Positions 36,902-49,629 are shown, numbered from the stretch's first letter. The stretch: 64,000 nt of DNA from Zingiber officinale (GCF_018446385.1 NC_056002.1:11728894-11792893), one strand, 5' to 3'. Numbers and translations: made by a program. The notes: generated by a model not told the origin, from the sequence alone.

Positions 36902-39465
36902 ATGGAGCATAATGAAGTCTGGAATCATCCACAAAATCATCCTCGCTTAGCCTCAGGTACCAACTAGAATTTTCTTCTTTTCTTTTGCATTGACTGGGTT
37001 ATAGCTATTTAATTATTAACATCAATAACATAGTCTGAAGCCAATTATTCTTTGTTCTTGCACAACAGTCATAGTCAACGCAGCTGCTTCTTCAACTACT
37101 TCAGACATTGCAGCTAGAGTTAATCGTCATTCTTCATTTAGTTTAACGGCAGAAGTTCCAACCTGTTTTGTATCTAATCCCAGAGCATCAGATAGTTCAT
37201 ATGTGAACATGTCGAATGGGGGTTCTACAAGCTTTCCTCCAACTCAAGTTCAACATTGGCACCCTCCTTATGTTCAACCTATCACGGGCAATCGATGCAG
37301 CAGTCATCATCCTGCGCACTTGGACTATAGAATGGTTGCACAGAAACGAAAAAGAGAAACTATTCCTCGGGCAGCTGGAGCTAATGTTGTTGGGTATCCC
37401 CAAGTTGGAACTTCTACCATCCAACCCTCTTACCTGGTTGGTATAGAGACATATCTTCCTCCACGTTCTGAAAGCTGGCCTTTGAACACCATGGGCCTGC
37501 CTGCCTGCTACAAGAATGATAGCAGTCTTCCTGGGGAAGGATCACAAAGGAATGTGAGAAGTCGGAACAGTGGAGAATTTCACCTGCAGTCCAACCCAAC
37601 TTGGTTCTCAAGAGATAGGCTTTATACTACTTATACCCCTCGTAACACTTCAAGCGTTAGAATGATACAACAATGGAGCCATTTTTCTTCACCCATTATT
37701 TCTCAAGGACACCTTACTACTGCAGGTAATCATATCATTGTATTAGTTGCTAGGCTTTATATGCCTCATTTTTCTTACTTTTTGGTTTGGAAATTGCAGA
37801 TGCTAGCTTTATTAATCCCAGGTTGAACCTGAACCAACTCACTGCTAGTGGCAATGTTGAAAATATGAGAACTGCAACTAACAGTGCTTATCATCCCCTT
37901 CTCAATCAAAATAGAAATCAAAGGCCTCCTCAATTCCCTTGCATTCCAAGAGTGGTGTCAGCCCACAGTGCCAGTGGCTACAATCCTACTTATATCCCTT
38001 CTAGCAGCAGAGCTGTTAGAGTGCCAGCAGGAGTAGAAGCAGCTGCATCTTCCAGGTATTCAAGGCCATCGCCTAACTTAGGGTGGACACGCCCTGTTGG
38101 AAATCAGAGTGCAGGTCTTGGTGGTAGATCCCATTCGATAATCCTCGGACATAATGCTTCCAATAGATGGGCCTCTGAGGTTTGTATTCTTAAAGATTTT
38201 TAAAGTACTTTAGTAATTTGACATTTGGTATCTCTTCATTCTGATGTTTTATAATTATTATTTTAGAAATCAATGCATCCTCATAGCATTTGCATATGCT
38301 CACTTGTTCTTCTCCAATTGCATATATTTTTGATCTTCATTTGGTTCACAAACTTCAAGTTTGTTTGTTTGCTCAAACCAACTTTGTGAAACCTGTTAGC
38401 CATAAAGAAGCAATTTTCTTTATATTTAATTTAATTCAGGTACTAAACATGGGCAAAATGAGAAGAGATCTCTTGGTTAAAACTAATAAGGTCCAAGTAT
38501 AAGAAAACAGTTCTTTGATGGTTTCAAATAAAAAAAAAAGATTCACACTTCGATTAGGGCTGACATAATATTGACTGCAAAAAATTTGAGAGCTAATTGA
38601 AAATTCTCAAGCTACGCTAAACTCACATCTTTCTTAATAAAGAAAGTCAGGATGACTATTATGGTTACGAGGTATTCAACTGTGGTTCTCTTATAAAATG
38701 TTGCTTAGTTTACATTAATTGTTTTTTTTTGTTTACAATATAAGCACTGCACAAGATTAAATCTTATTATTTACATGTCTTTTTAATTTGGATTGTTGTT
38801 AGCTATTGAAAATGTGTTGTATTATATTCGATATTTGTTAACGACTCTATAAACTGTTCAATCTTACTTATTCACACCTTGTACTTAATTCATGTTTGCA
38901 GAGTGATGATTTAATGTTTGGACGGATGACATTCTCTAGCTCCACAGACTTGCATGATGAGCACAGAGACTTGAGAATGGATATTGAGGACATGAGTTAT
39001 GAGGTAGTTACAGCTTTTTTTCTTGCTCCAACAAGCACAACTTATACTCACTTTTTTATTTTATTTTATTTTATTTTGTAGGAACTACTTGCCTTGGCAG
39101 AAAGGATAGGAAATGTCAGTACAGGCTTGTCGAATGAGGCCGTTAAGAGCTGCATTGCAACTAGAGTTTATCATTCTTCTCAACAAATGGAAGATGATGA
39201 AGAAAAAAAGTGTGCCATATGCCTGGTGAGCACCAATATCTCTAAGCATGTATCTACCACTCTGAAACTAGTTTAATCTGTAATAAACTGCAACAAAACA
39301 TCACAGCTTATGCGCGAATCGTGTTTACAGGAGGAATACAAGGGTAAAGATAACCTGGGAAGTCTGGAGTGTGGGCATGACTTCCATGTTTGCTGCATCT
39401 CTGAGTGGTTGAGAATGAAGAACGCTTGCCCAATCTGCAGGGAGCCTGCTTCTAGTAATACTTAA
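36902..39465 (+). CDS. RING-H2 E3 ubiquitin ligase (MBR/RHG1A/ZFP1-like)
   Basis: Probable E3 ubiquitin ligase. Exons 36902-36956, 37069-37725, 37800-38179, 38902-39003, 39082-39225 and 39331-39465 join to 490 residues. Most of the chain is low-complexity and disordered (rich in Ser, Asn, Pro, His), with the family block LPGEGSQRNVRSR near the middle. Then come the conserved DMSYEELLALAERIGNVSTG segment and a C-terminal RING-H2: CAICL...LECGHDFHVCCISEWL...CPIC, spacing C-x2-C-x14-C-x-H-x2-H-x2-C-x10-C-x2-C. That layout matches plant ligases of the MBR/RHG1A/ZFP1 group. The amino end is uncertain: a TAG stop lies in frame just before this ATG, but an acceptor-like TTCTAG at 36889 could join the exon to an upstream coding exon, and relatives usually have more N-terminal sequence. 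A member truncated at the 5' end is possible. Confidence 0.85.
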
Positions 39466-41271
39466 GTAGCTGTCTTTTTCTTTCCTTTTTTTCGCCCGAC
39501 ATTTTATTGAATGGGTTCATCTCCATCTCATTGCTGGTTTCATAGTGAACAAACAGCATCCAAACCATGTTCAGTTCCTGGAGTCAAGCAACAGCAAAAA
39601 GTAACTTTTTTTTGTAAATTTGTGTTCAAAGTCCATCTTCATTGAATTTGCCTCTCAATGCAAGATCCCAGGAAAGAATAGGATCAAGAAAAAAACTAAG
39701 CACAGGCGGAATTATTTTATTATAAAGTAATGACATTTATATACTCAAATAATTCATACACGTAGATGTGATTAAAAGCTTTATTTGATTTACTTAAATC
39801 AACTTGAACTAACCAAATTAATTTGAAATCCTAATCTAACTTAGTAGTTTGTAACTGGTGTGAGATAAAACAAATAATAATTATTTTAAATATTAATTTT
39901 AAAAATTCATTATTTCAATTGATCATATGCATTCCTTTTGTTAAAAAAAAAAAAAATACTTTTTTTTAAGTTATATGAAGAGAAATAAATTATGGAAACC
40001 GTTCATAATCGATCGTCAAATGACTAGAACGTGGAAGAAGTTTTTACCTGAGGACGTATATATATTGGAATCAACTAGGCAATTTTTACCTGAGGACGTA
40101 TATATATTGAAAATTAATCTCTATTCTATTATTAGAAATCTATCATCCTCTAATCAACTAGGCATCCTATGAGGACAATCATATATTTTCTTGAATATAA
40201 TATCCTATGAGGACAATCATATATTTTCTTGAATTTAGATTATATTAGATGTTTTCATAACCCAAGACTAGAATTATTAAAAAAAAATTGTATAAGCTAA
40301 ATTTATAAATTTTATATTTAATCAATATTTCCTTAAAAAAATAATATAATCGTAAGTATTTAAAATTTTTATCTTAAACAATATGACCCAATAGGAAAAC
40401 ATGAATCCTAGAGAGAAAATCTTATTAGCTTAAACTCATTATAACTTAACTCCTAAATCCTAAAATCTTAAATTCTAAATACATATAATATACCTCATGA
40501 ATATTTAAAATTTTTAATTTTGAATACTATAACTCAAGAGAGAAGTCTGAACTCTAAAAGAAAAATTTATTTACTCAAACTTATTATAACCCACATCTTA
40601 AGCTCTAAAATTTTAGACTCTAAATATATAATATATTCCCCAAAAATTTAAAAAAAAAATCTAATTGAATTCAGGCAACTCTATTCATCTCCAAGTGCCT
40701 AAACTCAATTCAGATTCAGATGCCCGGGGTCTAGAGACTCGCATGGGCATGGCAAATAGTAGAAATAGACAATTTCAATAGCTTGCTTCCCCCGGTTTCT
40801 GTCGAGAAAGACCTCTATTCATTTATTTGATGCTAATACTTTTTTTGTATCTAGTATGAAATATTTTGGAGGGGCAAAATTAATTCTATCTCAAAATATA
40901 ATTAATTCAAGTTTTAGGAAAATCCTCTGAATTTTACTCACTAAATAAAGTAAATATTGGTCCATTATTATTATGATATTTCTTTCTCGCTTTCTAACTA
41001 TATTAGCAAGCAAGTGTGCATAAATTGTACTTGAACCAGTAGAAAAATCATCCATTTGTAAGATTAATCAAGTAAAATACAGACACTACATTACTAAAAG
41101 AAATTATGCATGAAAAAGTAAATCCATTGATCACGCACGAAACGATGGCAGGACCTGAGATTTAGTAAACAATTCGTTACAGCTCAAAATTTTGACATGC
41201 AAAATGGGATAACAAAAACATATATCTATGAACTGTAAGATTTTGATTAAATTTTAAATAATGGAGGTGGA
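39466..41271. other. Intergenic region between the RING-H2 and helicase 3' ends
   Basis: Convergent 3' flanks. Two small tandem duplications lie at 40040-40110 (unit containing TTTTTACCTGAGGACGTATA) and 40148-40235 (unit containing CCTATGAGGACAATCATATA). The rest is AT-rich without a supported gene. Confidence 0.55.
40040..40235. repeat. Two neighbouring short tandem duplications
   Basis: First pair: unit of about 46 bp, TTTTTACCTGAGGACGTATA followed by TATATTG, twice. Second pair: unit of about 42 bp, TCCTATGAGGACAATCATAT followed by ATTTTCTTGAAT, twice. The copies are almost identical within each pair, so both look recent. Confidence 0.8.
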
Positions 41272-44200
41272 TCACACCCTTCTAACTTTCTTTGACTTCG
41301 ATCTCAGTGTACTACTCTTTTTAGCATTATTGTTGTTCGATCTCCCTGGCCTTCTTGCATTCGCTCTTTGATTTGTTTTCATTCTGCTGCTTTTAGAAGC
41401 AGCACGAACTTCAGCACCAGAGGGTTTCGAATCAATTTCAGAAGGCCTTTCTTCCTCAACTTCCCCAAAGCCAGTAAGCTTATCGAATTCATCGTCATCG
41501 ATCAATCCCCGCTTTAGCTTCTTCAATAAACGGTACTCTTGATCCAACTCCTCTGCATCCTCTTTGGTCTGAATGGCGCGGCGCTTTTTGCCTGTTTTCT
41601 TTTTCATAACAGTGGCAGCAGACTCCGGTTTCTTCTTCACCTGTTTTTGTTTAGGCTCTTCTTCTTGCTTGCTTAGCAAAATCTTCTGTCTTTGCTTCTC
41701 TCTGGCTTTATTCCTATTGATTGTATGCAAAGCAAGCAACTGAATCATTCAAACGTAAGGTAATGTGTAATGCATCCCTAAAAGAAACATAATATATTGT
41801 CAAATAAAATTCATACAAACAAACCCCATGATGCGAACCGTCACAAATTATATATAATTTGGATTAAAATTAACAAGGTACAGGTGTAGATCCAAGTTCT
41901 TGACGTTAAATCATGTAATGAGGATGGAAAATGCATAATGTTTTGGAGCCAGAATTCCATACTATAAAGAGGAGTTGCTTACTTGTACTTGATCTGTGTC
42001 AAATCAAAATCATGGATGGGCGAGAAACCCTCGATCGATAGAGAGTGATGCTTCACTTCTGGCATTGCTGGGATCTGCAGCAAACCATATCCCATAGCCA
42101 GTTTCCCAATCTCCAGATCTTTCCACCTACAAGGATGTGCCATCAAACACTTTACAGATGGTACAGGATCAAAGGGAAAAAAGTATTAAGGCAAACCTGA
42201 ATATATAAGAACAGTGATGTTCTTTATATGCACGAATGTATGACACAAATGCTTTGATCCCCTTCTCCATCACATCGCGGTCTTCTTTAGCTGCAGCTCT
42301 GATCTGAAACAGATGTTGATCATCTTTGAGATAATTGCCATTCCAGAACAGATAGAAATGCAGTGCTCCAACTTGTTAGCACAGGGCTTTCAATAGGAAG
42401 TGTTGAATTTAGAAGATCACAGCTGAGCTCTTTTTTGAGATTATTGGGTCGTTGAAGTCAGAACGGGGAGTCACGAAAAGTAAAGATGATGTTGTTTCCA
42501 TTTCTCATATTTCTGGTCTCAGTAGGTAAAATGTGTACCTTCTATTTCTAGTTAGAAGTTAATGAAAAATAATTAATTCAACCTCAAACTAATGACCAAC
42601 AAGAAAGATGGAAATTTATTTTTCACATTTCTTAAACGAAAGGGAGTCTTGGCGCAACGGTAAAGTTGTTGCTATGTGACCAAAAGGTTACGGGTTCGAA
42701 TCCTGAAAACAACCTCTTGCAAAAAGCAAGGTAAGGTAAGGATGCGTACAATGGATCCTTCCCCGGGACCCCGCATGGCGGGAGCTTCATGCACCGGGCT
42801 GTCCTTTTTATTTCTTAAACAAAGCTATAGTATAGAATGGAAGTTGCTAAGTGTAAGGAGCTTGTGATGGAGTCTGAAATGACAAACTAAAAGCCTATTA
42901 TAATTTCAAAGATGTTTGAGTACTAAAAAAATATCGATCATTGCTGCTAATCAAAAGCAAAACCAAGCAAGTAAAAAAGTATTATGTAAATAAAAACTTC
43001 GAATGGAAGACGGGAGCCTCTTTTTCCACTTCAAGGATGATCTTACCTGAGGAACAATGTCGAATTCAGTATCTGAGCATGTTCTCTCTTTAAGAGGGAC
43101 TCTTCTCAGTTGCAGGAATTCTACATAATCATCCTCCTGAACACAGAATACAATATTAAGTCATGGGTAATGTGTGATCCACTAAAATGGAACTTCCCCA
43201 GATAGATATGATTGTTAATAATTCTGTACGCTTATGAATGTTGAGCCTAACCTTTGGTAAAAGGAAAGCAATTGCACTTCCTTGTCTGCCTATACGAGCA
43301 GTCCGGCCAACCCTATGTATAAATACATTGGGATCCTGCGGTGGATCATACTGCAAAAATAATAATAATAATAATAATAAATATCAAGAGCTAATAACAA
43401 ACATATTTGTGCAAATAGGTAAAATCCCCTGTTTGGAAGATATAGAAAAGATGTATACTGAACAAAACAAAAATGGCAGCATCATAACTCATCAATTTCA
43501 ATTAACTATTATGTTTTCCAGCTGTGACAAGAATATGTACATAAAAGATATTGTAGAGTTATCCATTGTACAAAACCATTTTAATAAAAGTTAAAGGAAG
43601 CATAAAATATCTAAATCAAATTACCAAATCATTACTCCCAAAATTTCTACTTTCATTAACTAAATAAACCTACCTGTAAAATCCAGTCAACACCTGGAAT
43701 ATCCAACCCCCTTGCTGCTACATCAGTGCATAGAAGAATACCATTTGAAAGATCTGTAAAAGATGCCAATGCTTTCTCCCTTGCTGTCTACAAAGATAAT
43801 AGTGCAATAGAAAAAGATTATATATCCTAGCAGAATTTTTTAAGGACCCAGCCAACAACTACCTGCTTCATTCTTCCATGAAGTGAAATTATGGGACAAC
43901 CTTTCAGTTCAGTAAGTTGAGGAAGAACAACACCCCAATAATCAACACAAGCACATGTCATGAAGTATCTGCAATCCATGAACTTCTAGTGAATACTGAT
44001 CGGTCATACAAATTAACCATACATCATCAAGAAAACACATTATAATGCCAATGGAAACATCAGTAAATTATCACTAGAAATGAATATAAAGCTTACACTA
44101 TCATCTTTTTCGACATGTTTCTTGCCAAGAAATCAACAAGGTAGGTGGACTTCTTCTGTGCTTCACATACCATGTACTGTAACATAAAAAAGAGCATTGA

Positions 44201-47200
44201 GAAGTTTGACTTGATGAAAATAAAATTTACCCATAAATAATGTGAGAATATATGCATCTAAATCAAATCAAGTGATTGCCTTCCCTTTTTTTCCGAATTT
44301 GGTTTTTATTGATTTCTTAGGGAAAGGATTAGGAAAAAAGGTACAATCCAATTACAAGAATGATCAGTGATAGAATAGATCAAGAGTTTCCCATGAAGAA
44401 ATGCAAGGTAAGCCTCTCGTCAAGGGAAAAAGAAAAACTAGTGCTCACTATACCTTACAACTGTAATAGGAAAGAAAAAAATTGCACCACAATACCTCAA
44501 TATGTAGCCCTAAAGGTGTTTTTGAGGAAGCTACTTCTTGTGTTGACGCTTCACCTTGTGCTTTGACTTGCACTCGAACTTCAACCTTCACAGGATTCCT
44601 TAATCCTGCCTTTGAGAGCTCTTCAACAGCCTCTGTCTGTGTAGCAGAGAAAAGTCCAGTTCTTCGGAGCTTTGGTAAACGAGAAATTATATAAGTGAGT
44701 TGCTTTTGAAATCCCATTTCTAAAAGTCTGTCTGCCTCGTCTAGAATCAGGATCTGCTTTGTGAAAAATGCCAACAAAGATGATCAAAGGAAAAGCAAAT
44801 AGGTCTTTGCTTAAATGCAGCATTGCGATCAAATGATATAGATTTCTGATAAAATCAATTAAGACAAAAAATTTCTGAGTATTTTGGTGCATCTATTGGA
44901 ATCTTATTATACAAGAACAAAAACAACATTAGCAAACCTTGGTAAAATTGGCTTTAGTGAAGTTATAGAAGATATCTAGTTATGCATGTTTTTTTGGAAT
45001 ATTTTAAAGTGCATTTCAAGAAGATTTGTGGAGAAGTCCCCATCCTATTCAATTTACACCTACAGATTATACTTATTTTCACTTTTACTGGGTCTGCTAA
45101 GGGAATGTTTCTTATGGCGAAAAGACCGGCAGAGAAAAGAAGAGTGGAGTGGAGGTAGGTAGAGAATCACCTTTCCATAGGCAGAGAATCACCTTTCCAT
45201 TTCTTTGGGTGAAGAAGAGTGGAGTGGAGGTAGGTAGAGAATCACCTTTCCATTTCTTTGGATGAAGCAACATAGAGAAATAAATAGAGAGAGAGCTATT
45301 CGTCTCCCTTTCTCTATAACATTTCCACCCAAATTGGGAAGAAGTGAAGAACACATGAAAGCCAGCTGCAGTCAGCTTCTTTTAATATATATACCCTGAA
45401 AATTTTGAATTTGCTTATATTAGACTTTTCATTATTATCATAAAAGCGAGCCCATTGCACGAAGCTTCCTCCAATGTAGGGTCCGGAGAATGAATTTGTT
45501 CTATACAGCCTTACCCGGCATCACAAGAGGTTATTTCTGTGACTCGAAACTGTTACCACAAGGTCACGTGGCAACAATAGTACCATTGTGCAAAGGCTTG
45601 CCTTTGCTTTTCATTATTATCATAATTTAAATTTATTCTGGAAAATAAAAACAGATGAAATAATGATCCTATCCTCCTATGAATCCCTCTACGGAAATGG
45701 CCAAAAGAAAATTTGATATGTTTCTTTCCCTTTAAGGAAATAATAGGATGGAACCACTCGATCATTTCTCTTATGCCCACTATCTCTCTCATATTACTCT
45801 CCCCACTGTCTATACTGCATTGGAAATAGGGTATAAAAGAAACAATACTAAGGAGATACTTGAGAAATAAACATGGTGAACATGCATCTAATTGATTGAG
45901 ATGGAGAAAGCAACAAGATATGGCACAAGACAAGCTTAGCCATATAATATTAGCCAGTACACGTTGTAGGATTGTTGTGCTAGAGAGAGAGAGAGAGAGG
46001 GGGGGGGTGGAGAGGTTTGAATGGTGCTCGTGACTTTTCACGTTTGTTTAAAAAAGTAAAACACAGCAGAATAAATAAAAAACGGAAGTAAAAACAACGC
46101 TAAAAAGTTTATTTTTTTTTTGTTTAGAGCCTATGACGACTCTTACTCCAAGGCCCATGCTCGTGGCTTTTCACGTTTGTTTAAAACTCTAAGTAAAACA
46201 CAGCAGAATAAATAAAGAACGGAAGTAAAAACAACGCTAAAAAGTTTGTTTTTTTTTGTTCGGAGCCTATGACGACTCTTACTCCAAGGCCCGCGATCGT
46301 CGATCACTGGGCAATCCACTAGAAGTTCAAATAAGGATACAATATTTAAGTACAAGAATTACAATAATTTAAATGTTGTAAACTAAATTATACCAACAAC
46401 AACAGATTTGAAGATTCTCGCTTTCGATTGTCGGAGTAGCGTTACAACATCGTCGAGGGCTTTTCTGATCAGCGCACAAGGGCGAAAGTTGTTTGGATTG
46501 ATGCCCTCAAGGTGTTGGTCGAACCCTCCTTTTATAGCCCCATCCGGGCGCCTAGATCTCCTCCCGGGCGTCTAGATCCCCTCCCAGGCGCCTGGAGTGT
46601 GTTGACGCAGTGAGCTCTCGTTCAAACTTCATTTGAGAAGTGTATCCATGTCTGGACGCCTGGACCACCTCCGAGCGCTTGGACCGTGACATGGGTCATC
46701 CAGTCGAAGCGTGTCACCGCAACTCGAAGATGAAATTTTGCTGGTCCAGGTGCCATGGTAGCCACCCGAGCGCTCCTCTTCACTGCTGACCTAGTCGTTT
46801 AGAGCAATTCCGAGCACCTAGACATGCTCCAAGCGCTTGGACTCCCCTTTTTCAGCCACCAACTTTTTACAACAAAATGATTAGCACAAGTACAAATAAT
46901 ATATAGTAGAATAATTTTGACAATCTCCGGAGACTGTTCGATCCTGACTTTGAATTTCACTGAAACTCTAGGTCGGTCCGAGGCCTACTATTCCCTCTTA
47001 GGGGAACACGTCCTCACCTACTCCTCTAAGGAAAGATTACTTTTTGTCAAAACGGTCCTCCATACCATCTTGACTTTTGCTCAGCATCTGAGACTTCAAG
47101 ACTTTCACCTAGTGTCCTTGACCCTAGTATTTCTCGCCTAGTGTCCGCGGCCTCCAGGACTTTCACCTAGTGTCCTTGACCCTAGAATTTTTGCCTGACA

Positions 47201-49431
47201 TCATTGACCTGCCAAGAAGGGAAGCCTTGGCGCAACGGTAAAGTTGTTGCTTTGTGACCAAAAAGTCACGGGTTCGAATCCTGGAAACAGCCTCTTACAA
47301 AAAAGCAGGATAAGGCTGCGTACAATGGATCCTTCCCCGAGACCCCGCATAGCGGGAGCTTCGTGCACTGGGCTGCCCTTTTTTTTTATCCTTGACCTAC
47401 CAAGACTTCATCCAATCCCACATACCAGAACTTCATTCTAGTCGCAGCTAGGACTTTCCACCTTCCTACTATCCACTAGGACTTCTTTGCCTAGCCCCAA
47501 CTAGGACTTTCCTGCATACTCACCTAGACTTGTTAGTTCACAACACAGCTTAACTTTGAACCTTTGCCAAATATCAAAACATAAGTTTGATTAGCTGATG
47601 CTTCCAGCACCAACACACTCCAGTTCATAGTAATAAAAAACAAAGCAACAATGAAATATTTTTACATATTTTGACAAGTTATATGTAAAAAACATATTAC
47701 ACATGTTCACGCCTTCCCTCTCTAGCGCACTTTTCGATCCTACAGGTTTATGTTCTCAAAAACTTGCACATGAGTTTCCTGTTATCTGAAGATGTCATGT
47801 GATGGAGGGGTGTTGTCGAACCAAAAGTAACACTATACCCTATCAAACTAAATTAATGCTTTTCCATTCTCCATCCCTTCAAGTCAACATAAAATCTGAC
47901 AGAGCAATCCTCTTATTTGGCTATTTTAACTCACCCCTCTACACTCATATTCAGTAACTTTATTCCCTAGATTATCTTATCGTCAGAATGGATGCCACAT
48001 CCAGCACACAACCATGCATAGTAAAAGTTGCAAGTCCCCTTTACTCATTTCCTTTCATGGCTGATGGTAACACTTTCCACCACATCTGGAAGTGATAACC
48101 ATAACAGTCAGCCTGTTCCATCGCACATCATACAACTCATATTTGACTGGACTAAGATTTCACTTTAAAAGATGCTTAAGATCAATATATATATCTTCTA
48201 GAAAAGCTTCCAAAAGTAAAGTTGCATTATAAGAAAAAATAAAATTTCAAAAGAATCTTTTCTTTAGAAGCAAAGGCACTGACATATAATAAAATCCAAA
48301 ATAAAATAAATAACATAGGTTTCAGATAGAAATACCTCAAGGCTTCGGAAATCTAGTACATCCAAGCGCTCCATTACATCACACAGCTTCCCTGGAGTAC
48401 CTACTAAGATGTTGGCGCCTTCAGTTTCAATTTTCTCTTTATCTGCCCTTATGTCTAGACCCCCAACAAGAAGAGCACACTTGGCATTCTTAATTGTTGA
48501 GAAGAAAGGCTGTGCAACATGGTATATTTGTGATGATAGCTCCCTTGTTGGAGAAATGATCATCCCAAGAACCTGCAATACAAAAATGTATTTTTTTATT
48601 AAAAAAAAAAACTCACTGTTGTTGAATATAATAATGTTGCAAACCAACAGAGAGAAAATACGTTTCCCATTCAAAAACTGAAATTATCACACAAAAAAAA
48701 TTCCATGACCATCAACATCTACTGAAGATTGCTGATTATCATGAGAATCAGTAAGCCTAGACATGCCTAGATTTTAGGCTATAAGAACTTCTGTTCTTTC
48801 CATCTTGCAAAAAAGAGAATGAAGCATATGTTACCAGATTGGAAGTGAAGAATATCTATGTAATATCAAACAGAATAACTATAATGGTTGATTTGGTTAA
48901 AATTAAGAATTTGATGTTCATTAACCTGTAGAGGAATCTATTCTCAAAGCCTCTGTTTGGAAGCTGAACTAGAATTCATGTCAGAATCAATACATTGCGA
49001 CCATAGAAACAATATTCTTTACAACAAGGACTAGGTAAGCAGGCATTCATATACGTCCGTTCCATTTAAGAGAGAAGACGCTACCAAACGACTCACTATT
49101 ACAAAACAATAAGGTAACCTCTCACGAAAAATGCATAGAATAAGAGAGATGAAAGCACCTGATGAGGCTTAGGGACAGAGGTGCATCGTCGTAGGATCTC
49201 GACTAAAGGTACAACGAAGGCGAGGGTTTTTCCTGAACCAGTTGCGGCGTCAACAGAAACGTCCTTGTGGCTGCAGAGCAAGGGGATGGTAGCGGCCTGA
49301 ACCGGCGTGCAAAATTGAAATCCAGCGAGGGCTAGAGCATCGAGGACGGGCATGGAGAGAGAAGGGTTTATATCCGAGAAACGAGTAGTTGTAAGCGCCC
49401 GATTCAAAGCCTCATGCTCAGCCTCTGCCAT
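41272..49431 (-). CDS. RH18: DEAD-box ATP-dependent RNA helicase (Spb4/DDX55/RH18 type)
   Basis: Nucleolar RNA helicase expected to act in 60S ribosomal subunit assembly, by analogy with yeast Spb4. Eleven exons: 49431-49159, 48572-48336, 44753-44496, 44176-44097, 43968-43863, 43787-43674, 43350-43252, 43136-43047, 42303-42197, 42126-41983, 41713-41272. They join to 649 residues. Motifs in order: Q motif (GFQFCTPVQ), [27 protein letters not shown] ([11 protein letters not shown]), [15 protein letters not shown]. After the helicase core come the Spb4-family C-terminal segment ([13 protein letters not shown]...[19 protein letters not shown]) and a lysine-rich tail. Motif Ib is TPGK rather than the common TPGR, as in several family members. 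Intron 2 (44754-48335) is 3.6 kb and full of repeats. The frame is open throughout. Confidence 0.95.
42641..42809 (+). mobile_element. tRNA-derived SINE resembling Au SINE, copy A
   Basis: Lies in helicase intron 8. Begins AGGGAGTCTTGGCGCAACGG, with A box TGGCGCAACGGTAAAG and B box GGTTCGAATCC. The body includes GCGTACAATGGATCC and CTTCCCCGGGACC, and the end is GCACCGGGCTGTCCTTTTT. Flanked by a near-perfect target-site duplication ATTTCTTAAAC(G/A)AA at 42627-42640 and 42810-42823. The sequence matches my memory of the Au SINE family known from many flowering plants. Confidence 0.92.
45150..45260. repeat. Tandem duplication in helicase intron 2
   Basis: The block GTGGAGGTAGGTAGAGAATC with ACCTTTCCATTTCTTTGG follows itself after about 65 bases. 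A shorter internal partial copy (GGCAGAGAATCACCTTTCCA) sits between them. Confidence 0.8.
45444..45606 (-). mobile_element. tRNA-derived SINE related to Au SINE, reversed and diverged
   Basis: Read on the minus strand, it starts CAAAGGCAAGCCTTTGCACA, has an A-box-like TGCACAATGGTACTATTG and a B-box-like AGTTTCGAGTCAC, then AACCTCTTGTGATGCCGGGT and AAGGCTGTATAGAACAAA, ending GCTTCGTGCAATGGGCT. Order and spacing follow copies A and C but with many differences. It is bounded by a perfect 19-bp target-site duplication CTTTTCATTATTATCATAA at 45425-45443 and 45607-45625. Confidence 0.88.
46024..46300. repeat. Tandem duplication of about 130 bp in helicase intron 2
   Basis: Two copies carry GTAAAACACAGCAGAATAAA, ACGGAAGTAAAAACAACGCT, AAAAAGTTT, a T run and GCCTATGACGACTCTTACTC followed by CAAGGCCC. 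The copies differ by a few bases and a short insertion. Confidence 0.88.
46390..47590. mobile_element. LTR-retrotransposon-like fossil fragment (low confidence family)
   Basis: About 1.2 kb whose style differs from the surrounding intron: GC-richer, with repeated clauses around GGGCGCCTAGATC/GGCGTCTAGATC and CTAGTGTCCTTGACCCTAG, and a possible TATA-like CCTTTTATAGCC. This resembles terminal-repeat or untranslated sequence of plant LTR retrotransposons. No coding domain is visible, so it is a broken remnant, probably old. A SINE has inserted into it. Confidence 0.4.
47218..47391 (+). mobile_element. tRNA-derived SINE resembling Au SINE, copy C (nested)
   Basis: Starts AGGGAAGCCTTGGCGCAACG, with A box TGGCGCAACGGTAAAG, B box GGTTCGAATCC, body GCGTACAATGGATCC, and end GCACTGGGCTGCCC plus a T run. 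Target-site duplication TTGACCT(G/A)CCAAGA at 47204-47217 and 47392-47405. The duplicated target is part of the LTR-like fossil, so this insertion is younger than that element. Confidence 0.92.
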
Positions 49432-49557
49432 GGTGTCGCCGCCGCCGCTCTTCGTATGGACAGAGAGGGTTTTAGACGATGCTTCTCCTTTTTTGTGCAA
49501 CCAGGCAGTTAATTTTGAATTTAGATAATATATTATAATTTGAAAGCAAAATAACAC

Positions 49558-49629
49558 GGGCATTTGGTCTAGTGGTATGATTCTCGCTTAGGGTGCGAGA
49601 GGTCCCGAGTTCAATTCTCGGAATGCCCC
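49558..49629 (+). tRNA. trnP-AGG: tRNA-Pro (anticodon AGG)
   Basis: 72 nucleotides without an intron or encoded CCA. The acceptor stem GGGCATT pairs with AATGCCC, discriminator C. D-arm region TGGTCTAGTGGTATGA (A box). The anticodon stem TCTCGC/GCGAGA encloses loop TTAGGGT with anticodon AGG. T arm CCGAGTTCAATTCTCGG contains the B box GTTCAATTC. A T run follows directly, as expected for a Pol III terminator. It lies about 125 bases beyond the helicase start codon, on the opposite strand. Confidence 0.96.

Larger units (their letters stand above)
44754..48335. other. Repeat-filled intron 2 of the helicase gene
   Basis: Contains, left to right: a tandem duplication of about 65 bp (45150-45260), a reversed SINE (45444-45606), a GA/G microsatellite (about 45985-46007), a tandem duplication of about 130 bp (46024-46300), an LTR-retrotransposon-like fossil (about 46390-47590) and a SINE inside it (47218-47391). 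The remainder is AT-rich. Confidence 0.8.
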
